This document shows positions 1-10,600 of a stretch of 64,000 nt of DNA, one piece after another. The DNA is from Tyto alba (Eukaryota > Chordata > Aves > Strigiformes > Tytonidae): positions 24,820,899 to 24,884,898 of the forward strand of contig NW_024881282.1 of assembly GCF_018691265.1 (NCBI RefSeq), written 5' to 3'. The notes below the pieces were generated by a model that worked only from the letters and a program-made list of their open reading frames with translations, did no database searches and was not told where the DNA came from. How positions within the stretch are numbered: position 1 is the stretch's first letter; the number at the start of each line of letters is the position of its first letter. Position numbers and translations under genes: made by a program.

Positions 1-1970
1 AAGGAGGCCTGCAGTGCCCGTGGATAGCACCTAGCTAGATCATTGATCCATTTCATAGCTCTCACTCTTTATTTCAACTAAATCTGATACTTTGGGAGAA
101 TCTTTCAAATTTTAAGACTTCATAGCATGAGTTAAAATCGTAGCTTAGGTCTCTTTAACAGTTTGGCTCTGTAATTCTTAGATGCTGTTTTGGCTTGCAG
201 GGCTTCTCCAACCACAGTAAAGAGGTGCAGTTAAATTCAATGTTGAGGCTTGATCCAAGAACAAAATTTTTCATTTAGATTTTCCACAGACAGAATCTTT
301 CTTAAGGCTAGAGTATAGGGGACTTGTTTGTTTTTTCTCACTCCAAAAGTAAGATCTGACTTTGTTCTCTTGAAAAGTACTGCAGCCTTCTTACCTGGTA
401 TACTGATTTCCAAGAAAATTCAACAGTCATTATCTTCCTAGCTCCCAGATAGATTAGGGATTGGAAATGGAATTGCTGCCTTTGGGATCGATAATAGCTA
501 TAAAGTTGTGGAGTCAGTCAGCCTAAGACAGCTAAAAAAATCCCTCCTATCCCCAAAACCTTCAAAGCTGAATATTTTCATTTCAAAAGGCCATTCAAAC
601 ATTTTGTGCTGTAAGGCTTAGGTAGTGTGATTTGTAGATGCATCACAGTGGAAAAACGCTTTTGACAGCATTCCCACAGTATTAGTGGCAATGCATGCTT
701 TAGTAATCTTCAAGGGACAGTTCTCCAGAAAAGCAATTTCCCTCAGACATGCTGGTTTTTATTACTTTCTTCTATAAGCACAGTACTGACCTCTCCGGAG
801 AAAATAGCAACTGATTTTCAGCAGCTTCTTTATACAGTCTGCAGAGCCTCGGCTACAAGTTGAACACTGGTTGTAGGCTGACACCTGCTTTTCAAACAGA
901 GGGCAGGACAAGGAAATCTGAACTCATGGGGAAACTGCGCACCAAAGAAAAAAAATGTAAAAAAGGACAAATAAACACATGTGGTACCAGTATCTTGTAG
1001 TTTGGATCTTTCTTGGAAGAGCTACACTAGAGTGTAGAGATTTTACACTGTGCACTGTTTTAAGTAATTCACTTTTCCATTTTTTAGTCCTTACTGTGTT
1101 TGTAATATTCATTAAAAAGTGAAACTATAATTCTGTGGGACCCTGAGAAGCTCATCTTCTCCTGTGTCAGTATGTCACACAAGAAATTCTGACATCTGAA
1201 GCCCTAAAGACTTACGGGAAGTGCATTTGTTGTTGGAGTAACATATAGTGGGTTTACTTGGAGGCCTGAAAAAAAAAAAAAAAAGATTCAGACTTCAACA
1301 GCCTGCTGGAATAACTTGGAAATGAGTTCAGCATGAGTTAAATAAAAAAGGATGTCTTTAGCAGGAAGGAAAAATTTTGCTTGTCAACTGAATTCGTGCT
1401 AAAAATCAAGTGCAGAGCATTACTCATCTTTCATCATAGTCAGGAAAAGAACACAGAAATGATGTTGCATTCATTATTTCTTTTACTGCATTCAGGGAGT
1501 GGTCTTGAAACTGAATCTAGTGGGTAATTTACAACAGACAGTCTCTGTGTAGGCCCTTGTTAATCTTGAAAGAAAAACATTTTTAAAATTACTGTAGTCT
1601 TTTCTGAAGATCTGCTGCTCTGGAGATCTTTCACAGGCTTAGTGCCTTATCCTTGAGCAATCCCTTGTTTCCCTTACAGACTGGAGCACTCTGGAGAAGA
1701 TACAAACGTGGTGACCGTTAGCATAAGCTTGTTTGGAAAGTAGGGTGACAATGATGTATAAATTTGGTACTTTTCTGACACCACATGGCAACAGAAAATT
1801 AATTAATTCATATGATCCAGAGATATTATTGTATCAGAGATGCGAGAGAGGTGCTAAATGCAAAGTTTTGACTTAGGATATTCTTTCACTACATCGTGCC
1901 TAATGGTTATGATGTTGCCATCTACCTCGAACAAACAGCTTGAATCTGGTATGTTTCTTATTCTACCTAG
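1..1970 (+). other. KL: KL intron (3' part), non-coding
   Basis: This stretch precedes the first recognisable KL exon and is read as the 3' part of the intron before it. It is AT-rich, with a run of A at about 1269-1284. I see no exon, RNA gene or clear transposon. The intron ends in a pyrimidine-rich tract and CCTAG just before 1971. The earlier KL exons (signal peptide and KL1 domain) must lie before the window. Confidence 0.7.
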
Positions 1971-3087
1971 GTAGACACAACGCCCGCCCAGTTTCTTGAC
2001 TCTAATGTTTATGTGTGGGACGTTCACCAGACAAAGAAGCTTATTAAAGTGGATGGAGTTTTCACCTCGAAACGCAAGCGTCACTGTGTTGACTTTGCTG
2101 CTATCAGGCTCCAGATCTCTCTTCTGCAAGAAATGCATGTCACACACTTCCATTTTTCGCTTAAGTGGTCTTTAATTCTTCCATTAGGGAACCTTTCTCT
2201 AATCAACCACACGCTCGTACATTATTATCAGTGTTTTGCTAGTGAACTTCTCAGAGTTAACATAACTCCTGTTGTTGCTTTATGGCAACCGATGGCTGAG
2301 AATCAAGAGCTTCCAGTTTCCCTTGCCAAATATGGAGCTTGGGAAAACCCAGAGACCGTTCAGGCTTTTGTTGAGTACGCCAGATTCTGCTTTACAAGTC
2401 TTGGGGACCATGTCAAATTTTGGATCACAATGAATGAACCATCTGTGAAAAACTTGACGTACACCGCAGGGCACAACCTGTTGAAAGCCCATGCAAAAGC
2501 ATGGCATCTTTATGACAAAGAATTCAGGAGATCTCAGAAGGGTAAAATATCTATAGCTCTGCAAGCTGACTGGGTAGAACCAGCTTGTCCATTTTCCAGG
2601 AATGACCAAGATGTTGCTGATAGAATTTTAGAGTTTGACGTTGGCTGGCTTGCAGAGCCCATCTTTGGGAATGGTGACTATCCACAGGTGATGAGAGCGT
2701 GGCTTCACCGAAGAAACAGTGTCGACCTGTATAATTTCCACTTGCCTTATTTCTCAGAAGACGAAAAGAAGTTAATCCAGGGCTCATTTGATTTTTTTGC
2801 CTTGAGTCACTACACTACTACCCTTGTGGGCTGGGAGAAAGAAGATGCACTAAAATACGACCACTACCTTGAAGTTCAAATGATCAATGACATCACATGG
2901 CTGCACTCCCCCAGCAGAGCTGCAGTAGTGCCCTGGGGACTGCGTAAATTGCTCAAGTGGGTTAAATCAAAGTACGGCGATGTCCCGATTTATGTTATGG
3001 CTAATGGAATTGACGATGACCAGAACATGGTGCATGATAAGCTCAGAGTGTATTACATACAGAATTACATCAATGAAGCTTTAAAAG
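1971..3087 (+). CDS. KL: KL exon encoding most of the KL2 domain
   Basis: The exon starts after CCTAG at 1969-1970, so it opens with VDTTPAQF, which matches the remembered human VDTTLSQF. It ends at 3087 before GTAAGG, one base into a codon. It encodes a GH1-like (alpha/beta)8 segment. The acid/base motif is present as TMNEP, but the nucleophile position reads MANG where active GH1 enzymes have ENG, so catalysis is not expected. This agrees with klotho being a pseudo-glycosidase. A few residues around SVDLYNFH appear to be extra compared with the remembered mammalian protein. The open frame continues only four codons past the donor before a stop. A GTG inside the exon is not a start. Confidence 0.94.
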
Positions 3088-6000
3088 GTAAGGGACCGTA
3101 GATGGTTTATATGTCACAAATCCCAGTATTAGTATACACTGCGTGATAGAGTATGTTTAACTTTAAAAAACTAATTCCTGTGTAGAATACACCATAAATG
3201 AGATGTTAGTACAGCATAACAGATAGTTTTTTACTTTGATTTGCGATTGATTTGTGTCACTAAATATCAGGAAGACTGACCTTGCACATAAGCCATAATC
3301 TTCAGCATAAGACAGCAGAAGAACTTTTTTGTGGATTTAAGAAATTTAAGTAGCTGTTACGCGAGTAGCTCCACATGTATTTAGTCATATTTTCTTCTTT
3401 TAGCACTTGTACCATTATTTTGCTTAGTTGCTTCTCTCCACTGGTGTGCCTCAGGGCTGGGTATGAGTTCTGTTCCTCAGCTGTCTCTGTATCTTACTCA
3501 ACAGTGATCTTATCCAACAGCGATCTTCATAATAATTCAGCTATCTACCTCATTATGCCATTTCCTGGACTCTTTCCTGCTATTCAGAACCCAAACCAGC
3601 CTTTTTCTCTGCCTCAGAGATTCCTGAATTATAAGACAAAACAGAGGCATTTTGAGTCATCCTGTCATACAACACATGCTGTTTTTTAAGAAAAGCACAA
3701 GACCTGAATGAGATAATTTTTACTGATAAAGAATCTTCTACATCTCACTGTAAGCTGATGCAGCGGGTAATTATTTACTGCTTTTATATGTAAGTGTGTA
3801 GATATATATATATATATAAATCCTACTTTTAGTAGTAATTTCTTTAGTTTCAACTTTAAGCCATTTTGTTGTTCATTTCCATGTATTTTACCTGTGTGGG
3901 TATCACAGACAGAAAGCAAACTTTCATTTATTTCTCTGGTTAACACAGACAAAGTGCTTTGTGTCCCTTACATCATTTAGAACCTTTAAATTATTAAACT
4001 TTTTCCCATTTGCCATCGTTCTTCTTGAAAGGGGTAAACCCAGACCTGGACACACTGTTCCAGCCACAGCCACCCCTATATCTCAGGCAGGTATAACATA
4101 ACCTCTTACCCTTTTACTCCTCTTCTGTACATCTAAGCAACCCATTGGTCCTTTTGGCCATGGCAGCAGGTTGGTTACACACACTCTGTGGTTATCTACT
4201 GAGATTTCGTAAACTTGGTTAAAGATTCCTGTCCTCCAGGCAGAACTCCTTCTGCCAAAGTATGGTCTGCTTGTTCTTAGACATCCTCACATTTGGTTGT
4301 GTTCAAATGGTAGTCCCTTGCTTGTGCAAAGCTTGCTACACTAGCTGAATTATGTCCTTAATCTTTGTGTTGTTTGCAAACTTTGTGAGAAATAGTTTTA
4401 CTTTTCTTTCAGGTTGCTGATACGTTTAAGATCATTAAATACCTTTTTGCTAAAACCCAGTCTCCATGACCACAGTAGAAATGCACCTATTGTGTGTGAC
4501 ACTTACTTACCTGCAATTACATTTCTACACTTACTAGTTCTATTTGAGACCAGTTGAAATCTGTTTATTGTTGGCTCCCCTTGACCTTGTAACATTCTAT
4601 TTTCTTGATCCAAATGCCATATAATACCAAGTCAGTTGCCTTGTGAAGTTCTAAGTATATTACATCAAACATCATTACTTTCATTGATCTGCTGATCTCA
4701 TAAAAAAGATGTCAAGTTAGTTTGACAAGATTTATTTTTCATAAAACTAAGATGATCGACATTAATCATCTATATCTCCTGTAATTCTTATTTATCAAGC
4801 CTTATATGATCTATTTCACTCTTTTGCTAGGTAGTGAAGGATGGCTGGCAGTTCCATAATTTGCTAGGTCATCCTGTCCACTCTGTTAAGTATTGGCTTT
4901 AACTTCCTCCTCTGTAATTTCCACCTTTTTCACAAATTACTGAACATCAATATTAAATGCCCGAGAGTTCCTTCTCCAGCATTTTGAAGCACTGGCTGCA
5001 TGTTTTCTGCATCTGTACTTTTTAACAAATCTTGGCTATATTTGGGCTTATGGTTTCAATCCGGTTTTAGTGTACTGCTTCTTTCCTTCCTGCCACTTCA
5101 GACCGTACCATTTCTTGGCACATCTGTTGTCAAAGCGTGTATGGATATGGGCTTTTCTCCCAGTTCCCATTAGCCAGAACACCTGCACACTCCCCTGGTT
5201 TTTGCAGAACTTTGTCATTTGTACTGATCTGGTACCAATATCCCCCACTCACTTCCTTCGCTCTATCCAGCTTGGAAATAGCTCCTATGTTTTTCAACTT
5301 AACAATTGCATGTAAGCCATATTTTCGTATCTTTCCACCTTCTCTATCATGGATGAATATGTCCCTGCAAACTAGCCATAATGCTTGCCCTAAAGCCCAC
5401 TCTGCCACTTTTGACATCACATGCTTCTCCATAGTGTTTGATCCGTCAGTAATGCCAACTTTTTCATTCTGTTTTCTTCTCCCGCTATGGTATTGGGATT
5501 TTGTCCATCTTGCACTCACACAGGAAGCAAGCTCTTAACCTTGGCATCATGGCTGCTTCAGGTTTCTCCAAAACTTGCATTTTTTTCTGCAAGACCCTGT
5601 GCGGTAACTGAGTTGGATTACAAATCTTGTGTCCTTACCTCAGTGTCACGCTGGAGAGGAATGAGAGAGGCTCTGGTACATGTGTGCATTCGCCTTAAAG
5701 TTCCTATTCTGCCTTCTTCCTCCAGCTGGTTTCAGGGACTGCACGTTGCAGCATTTGTGCGTGCAGTGTTGCTCACCTGCACTGTTCCAGGGGAGCCAAC
5801 AGGTTTGTGCAAATAAATGATTCCAGAATACAGTACAGGACCCTTTGGACTCAGGCTATGCTTTTAAGTGCTTTGTACACTGTTTAAGTACATCTTTGCC
5901 AACTGAAAACAAAGAACAGCAGTAACCATTTATGTAACATGATTAAATCCACATGCAGTTTTACAAACACAAACTAATTATCGTGGGTAGCGGCTCTGTA

Positions 6001-7259
6001 GAAGGGCAGGTAAATATTATTTCATTTTACACTTGAAAAGTAGGTTAGAGGTGCTGAATGTCTTGCATGTGGGTGCAGAAAGAATTATTTCCAGAGGCAT
6101 ATGAAAATTCAGCAATTGCTAGTTTCAGTCCTGTGTTGATCTGCTGGAGAATGTTGCTTTAATTTGTTAAAAATAATGATTTTGAGAGATAAAGTATTAC
6201 AGTTTGTGTTTACTACTGTGGATTGATTGTTTTGTCAGGCAGGACTGATGGCTCGAGGTTAATGCTCCAGCTTCTGGACCTCTTCCAGTAGCCAAGTTAG
6301 CAATACGGATTGTGAACATGTTCCCAATAAAGACCAATACAGGTCAGAAACTGGGGTCAGTAACAAGAGAGGACTATGATTTGCATAGCCTTTCCACGAG
6401 CTCTGGTGACACGCCAGTACGTGACCTCAGCATGGATGCATCTTTTTCTGGTGTCACTGTGCCTTTGTCAGGGAGAAGTGCAGCCTGGCATCCTCTGCTC
6501 CTTGGCTGCCCCATCAGGAGCTGCTCTGCAAGGGAGAAGGAGCTATCAGAGAAATAGGTTGCAGAAATCCAGGTGCAGGAAGACCAAAACCTGCATTCCT
6601 CCATACATAAAAGAGCGAGCCACCTTTTCACGGTAGACTCCATGCTGATCATTAAACACAGTCGCGCACTCACAGCTGTGTTTACCGAGCACAAGGAAAT
6701 AAATACTCACAGATCACAGTCTGGCAATGGCTGACAGATTCTTACTTTTTATGAGAAACACTTCCTAGGTGTACGGGTACCTTACCTCATTTTGGGGAAG
6801 AGAAGTGCAGATGTGGGTTTAACATCCTCCTGCCCCTGCTTTATGTACTGGCATACGGTACTGCTTTTGAACACCAGAGAGACGTTTATTCATTTCTTCA
6901 ACCCTTTGTTTTCCTTCACAGCTTACACCTCGGATAATGTTAACCTGCAAGGATATTTCATCTATTCTTTTAATGACAAGACCGCTCCTAAATATGGTCT
7001 CTACAGTTTTGTTGCAAATCAGTATGAACCAAAGCCTTCGATGAAGCATTACAGAGAAATAATTGACAATAACGGTTTTCCTGGTCCTGAAACTCCTGAG
7101 TTGGTGTGCGTAGAAGACATTGCCTCGTGTCCTGAATGCCACTTCTTTCGAACCAGGAAATCATTATTAGCCTTTATCTCTTTCGTATTCGTTGCTTTTA
7201 TTGTTACTATATTCTTCATTACTTACTACTCCAAGAGGTTAGAGAGGAGGTATAAATAG
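1971..7259 (+). CDS. KL: Alpha-klotho, C-terminal part (two joined exons)
   Basis: Two exons, 1971-3087 and 6922-7259, join in phase (one base, then two bases of an Ala codon) to encode about 484 residues plus stop. That is roughly the last half of klotho, which is about 1012 residues in human. Alpha-klotho is a single-pass membrane protein that acts as FGF23 co-receptor with FGFR and can be shed as a soluble form. The visible part holds the rest of the KL2 glycosidase-like domain, a short stalk, one transmembrane helix and a short basic tail. Alpha rather than beta klotho is chosen because of motifs such as [33 protein letters not shown] and the [12 protein letters not shown] membrane segment. 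The neighbour STARD13 is the expected syntenic gene. Confidence 0.93.
3802..3818. repeat. (AT)n microsatellite
   Basis: A short run of AT dinucleotides in the KL intron, seen directly. Confidence 0.9.
4020..5000 (-). mobile_element. Decayed CR1/L3-type LINE, reverse-transcriptase part
   Basis: Read on the minus strand, 4620-4760 gives [11 protein letters not shown] and then, after a frame change, [13 protein letters not shown]. These resemble the CR1/L3 reverse-transcriptase block around palm motif A (family form DVVYLDFSKAFD). Other landmarks of the family lie in the same order in antisense: a GACCTGGACACACTGTTCCA block at about 4040, an ACCCATTGGTCCTTTTGGCC block at about 4140, TTTGCAAACTTTGTGAG at about 4373 and a GCAGTTCCATAATTTG block near 4850. 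Several stops and frame breaks show that it is dead. The 5' limit is uncertain. Confidence 0.7.
5130..5519 (-). other. Unexplained 129-codon open frame
   Basis: An open frame on the strand opposite KL, inside its last coding intron. It begins at a GTG (the first internal ATG is about 30 codons in) and ends in TGA. The translation is not low-complexity and contains segments such as [17 protein letters not shown] and [19 protein letters not shown] do not recognise the family. It lies just 5' of the LINE relic on the same strand, so it could be an upstream part of that or another transposon. A chance open frame is also possible. I do not claim a gene. Confidence 0.3.
5995..6090 (-). repeat. MIR-like SINE relic
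   Basis: The plus strand reads ATTATTTCATTTTACACTTG, followed by GGTTAGAGGTGCTGAATG and TCTTGCATG. This follows the order of the antisense MIR core (ATTTTACAGATG, GGTTAAGTGACTTGCCC). The copy is old and diverged, and its ends are uncertain. Confidence 0.45.
6922..7259 (+). CDS. KL: KL last coding exon with transmembrane anchor
   Basis: The exon follows TTCCTTCACAG and completes the Ala codon split at 3087. It encodes the end of KL2 ([18 protein letters not shown], then [18 protein letters not shown]), a Cys-containing stalk (CPECHFF), a hydrophobic helix (about [19 protein letters not shown]) and a short basic cytoplasmic tail ending in ERRYK, then TAG at 7257-7259. This matches the C-terminal layout of alpha-klotho. 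Open sequence upstream back to 6792 is intron read-through, not coding. The tail differs in detail from the remembered mammalian KKGRRSYK. Confidence 0.94.
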
Positions 7260-9060
7260 AGCTGCCCCTTCGAATACACCACTCACTGCCCCTTCTCTTG
7301 CATCCCCTTGGGAAATCTGAAATAAGAGCGCACAATGTTGTGATTGCTTCAGCACTAGGAAGGCCTTTACATTGCCTGAAACTGCAGGACGTTGGCACTG
7401 AGAAGAGATTGCTAGCGTATGGCTTCCAAAAATAATTTTCTCAGGTTTAGTACATTTGGTTTATGAACTGTACTTAATTCCTGTGGTTGGAGTTATCTCA
7501 CAACTTTCCTTGGGACCTTTGGTTGAGCAGATGCTTTCCCTTTCTTGGTTTTGCCTTGCTGAGTTGGACAGGTGAAAGTATGTTTTGAAGACACGGAGTG
7601 GTGGAAGAGCCTGGATATCAAATTCTCCAAGAGAAGACTGGGGAGAAACAAAACGGTTTACTTTTCCAAATCACAGTTTAACGTTGCTTGAGCAGAGCCA
7701 GGACTTGACCGGAGCAGAGACGAAGGAGAATTGCGCAAAGCGGCGCCAGGGGAAAGGGCACCCCCTTTGCTAAGGCAGGCGCAGGGGGAAAAACGGGGGG
7801 ACACGAGTCTGTGCTGCTGGCAGCTCTCAGTAAATCACTTCACTACTATTCGGGTTGCTGACGGCTTCATTTGACTTCAGGACGTCATGGGGGAACTTCA
7901 GCTAAAGGAACTGCGTCTTTCTCAGTGTGGAAAGCAGCAGGGGTTATAACCAGGGATGGCAGGGGTCATGCCATCTGATGGGAAGAGAGGGGAAGGGTGA
8001 GAGTGTTTGCTGTCCCAGCTGTGAGCAAGCTGTGTGCCTGAGCCTGTGCCCAGGGACGCGGCAGGGCTGGGGCACCCCGCTGCTGCACTTCTCGCAGCCG
8101 GTTGCACGCGGCTGCCACTCCGCTGCTGCCCGGCTGCTTACCTGCCGGAAACTTGCACATAATTCAGTCAGACGGTCTCTGCGTGCCGTTCGTGTTGAGT
8201 GTGGAGACTTTAAATCCCAGCATTTTGGTGTAATAATCCCGCACTTTATTCTTGCTTTTGCTGCTTTTGCCAGGGTCTGAGATCTTGAAGCTGTTGCTCC
8301 AAGCTTCTTCCAGGTTGGTGGGAGGGTCTCCTTTGAGCAACTGGATCTGGGCCTGGCAGCATTTCATCCCAAAGTAATACTGAATTATCTGAGGGCCTCT
8401 CATTTTTTCTCTCAGCAAGATAAATTAGCAAAATATTAGCAACATTGTTCATTAGGAGAAATACAGAATGGAAAAAAAACCCTACATTTTTTTTGCCTGC
8501 CTTGTGAATCCCTACAGTAGGAGCGTCCTCTGTTTAAAGCAGTGAAGTCACTTCTCTCTAACTCTCGGCCTGCATTGCCTTCAGCTGGAATTGTATTTTT
8601 ATTGCTATGTGAATAATGTCACTCAATGGAAAGAATATTTTAAAGGAAAAGTGCTCTGTGTTAATTATTTTTCTACTAAAGCTGATTATGCTGTATTAAA
8701 TGTGATGTTTATCTACTAGATGACTAGCAGATGACTAAATGACCTCCCAAGGTTCCTGTCAACCTGACTACTCCGTGATTCTATACTGTAAATTAAAATC
8801 TACACATGAAGTATGATTTTTATTTGTAATTTAAGATTATATTTTTTCTTTAAATATCTCTAGAAATAAGAAAGAATTAGTATCTTATCATAATGATTAA
8901 TCTATTTGTCCTCTGGTTCCAGTCTTAAAATGTTCTTTCTTTGCACTAATGTATATTTTGATATTGAGATTAAGGTGTAAAATTCAGGGTAAGTGATGGA
9001 GTATTAACAATAGATATAAAAATTATTTATAGCCTGATAGGTCTTGCGGAAGAAAAGCAA
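7260..9060 (+). other. KL: KL 3' UTR and immediate downstream sequence
   Basis: Sequence after the KL stop. I see no canonical AATAAA close by. ATTAAA variants occur near 8693 and 8783, and a canonical AATAAA lies at 10595-10600, so the mature 3' end cannot be fixed by eye. A CR1 tail sits at about 8705-8795. The part near 8030-8150 is GC-rich. No coding exon is recognised. Confidence 0.5.
8705..8795 (+). mobile_element. CR1 LINE 3' tail fragment
   Basis: The text GATGACTAAATGACCTCCCA, followed by GGTTCCTGTCAACCTGACTA and GTGATTCTATACTG, follows the CR1 3' end (GACTAGATGACCTTC, GGTCCCTTCCAACC, ATTCTATGATTCTATG). It is a diverged, 5'-truncated plus-strand copy with only the tail left. Confidence 0.7.
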
Positions 9061-9339
9061 ATTTTAAACTGCTGTATATTTATGCATTGGTGCCTGGCAC
9101 AGTGTGGATTACAAGGAAATAGCTCTCCCTAAATGTGTGAAATGCCGAATGGCTTTCTCCATGGTGTGGCAATGAATCACCTTGCAATACATTACTCCAG
9201 TAGTCAGAGGCCTTCACAGTACATAACAAAAAGTGACGCTCATTTAATACCAGCTGTAGCCACGTCAGGCCTAGCTTGCGTGTTCTGTGCGTGCGCGTAC
9301 GGGTGTTATAATTGTTTTGCTGTTGCTTAAACAAAAGCG

Positions 9340-9600
9340 AGTGTGGAGCGGATCTCTGTGAGGAGCCCGGCGTACGGTGCCTCCCCCGGGCCTGCGGGGG
9401 CTCAGGGGGCCTGGGCAGGGCGAGCCCAGAAGAGCCACGGGTGCTGTGCCGGTGGGCACCGGCCCGGCCCGGCTCTGGGCCAGCCATCAGCCGCCCGGCG
9501 AGCTGCTGCCCTGGGCTGTGGCACGGCCCGGCCCCAGCGCGGTGCCTGAAACAGCAGCCCGAGCAGGGAGCAGGCACTGCGGGCTCTTCCTGGCGAGGCT
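9340..9600. promoter_or_regulatory. GC-rich CpG block
   Basis: A block with much higher G+C than its flanks and many CpG steps (CCCGGCGTACGG, GCCGCCCGGCG, CGGCCCGGCCC). It sits between the 3' ends of two convergent genes, where no known promoter is expected. It could be a CpG island, an enhancer or simply a GC-rich patch. Confidence 0.4.
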
Positions 9601-10594
9601 GGGTGATATGTAACCACCGACAGGCAGATGGCACCAGCTGGATATCTAATTTGTAGGTAAATCGGGGTTTGTTGCTACGAAGCTGTCCGCTTGCACCCAC
9701 GCCCGGTGCCGTGGCCTATGGAAAACAAGGCAGCCCTTGGTGCAGTTCCCTTCAGAAGAGTTTTTAAATATCGCTCCAGAGCAGCGACCGGCTCGAGCTG
9801 GGCACAGCGGTTGCCAAAGTTTTCTCCTAAGCAGCCTGGCTGCCTGTGCACAGCAGCGCATAGCTCCCGGCAGATGATGATGGGCCAGGGAAAACACAGG
9901 CTGGTCTGATGGGGATAAGGGTATGGTTTTGCCTCGGGAATCTGCTTCATTTTATGTAATCAGAGGCCAGGGCGAGTTTCTTGTCAATCTTCTTGAAAAA
10001 AATGGCTCTCCACTAACAACAAAAAAAGCCCTCGAATAGGCAAAGATTAGATACCTGCCCAAGGAGAATTGCAGTGTGCTCATGCAGACTGACGCGGGAA
10101 TCGCTGCCTGCGATCAGGCTGCGGGCTCTGGGGCACTTCTTCGTTCAAGACCCGCGTGTGAGCGATGACCTGGCACTTCCCCGTCACCGTCTGTGCGTCT
10201 AGAGCAGAGGTGCCGGCAGTAACAAGGACTTTGGGCAGAGGGGACTCCATAGTCAGGCTGCGAAGACAGCTCAGGGGAGGACGATATTTTATTTTCGGAA
10301 GAGCAACCGGAGTCTACGTGTGGTGGCTGTTAGCATGCAGTGTCTTACGTAGACTAGTTTCTTGATTTTAACGGTGTTTCTAGAATTAAACGTTATTGCC
10401 AGTTTGCTCAATGCTCCAGATTAAACATGTTGTCAAAAAGGAAATTATATTTTTATTCTAAATATTTTTGTGATGTGAGCGCAAGGCTTCTGTTTCATTT
10501 CTTGAAAAGATTGTGCAGAGTGACTGTGGGAAAGATGTCTTTGCTAAATGAAAGAACGAGTGGCACATTGTTTTTCTAACAATCGCAGAAATTA

Positions 10595-10600
10595 AATAAA
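10595..10600 (+). terminator. Candidate poly(A) signal (AATAAA)
   Basis: A canonical AATAAA on the KL strand, about 3.3 kb after the KL stop. It could end a long KL 3' UTR. A chance occurrence in AT-rich sequence cannot be excluded. Confidence 0.3.

Larger units (their letters stand above)
3088..6921 (+). other. KL: KL last coding intron
   Basis: The intron runs from the GTAAGG donor at 3088 to TTCCTTCACAG ending at 6921. It holds an (AT)n run at 3802-3818, a decayed minus-strand CR1/L3-type LINE at about 4020-5000, an unexplained minus-strand open frame at 5130-5519 and a MIR-like relic near 6000-6090. The remainder (3100-3800, 5520-5990 and 6100-6900) shows nothing I recognise. Confidence 0.75.
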
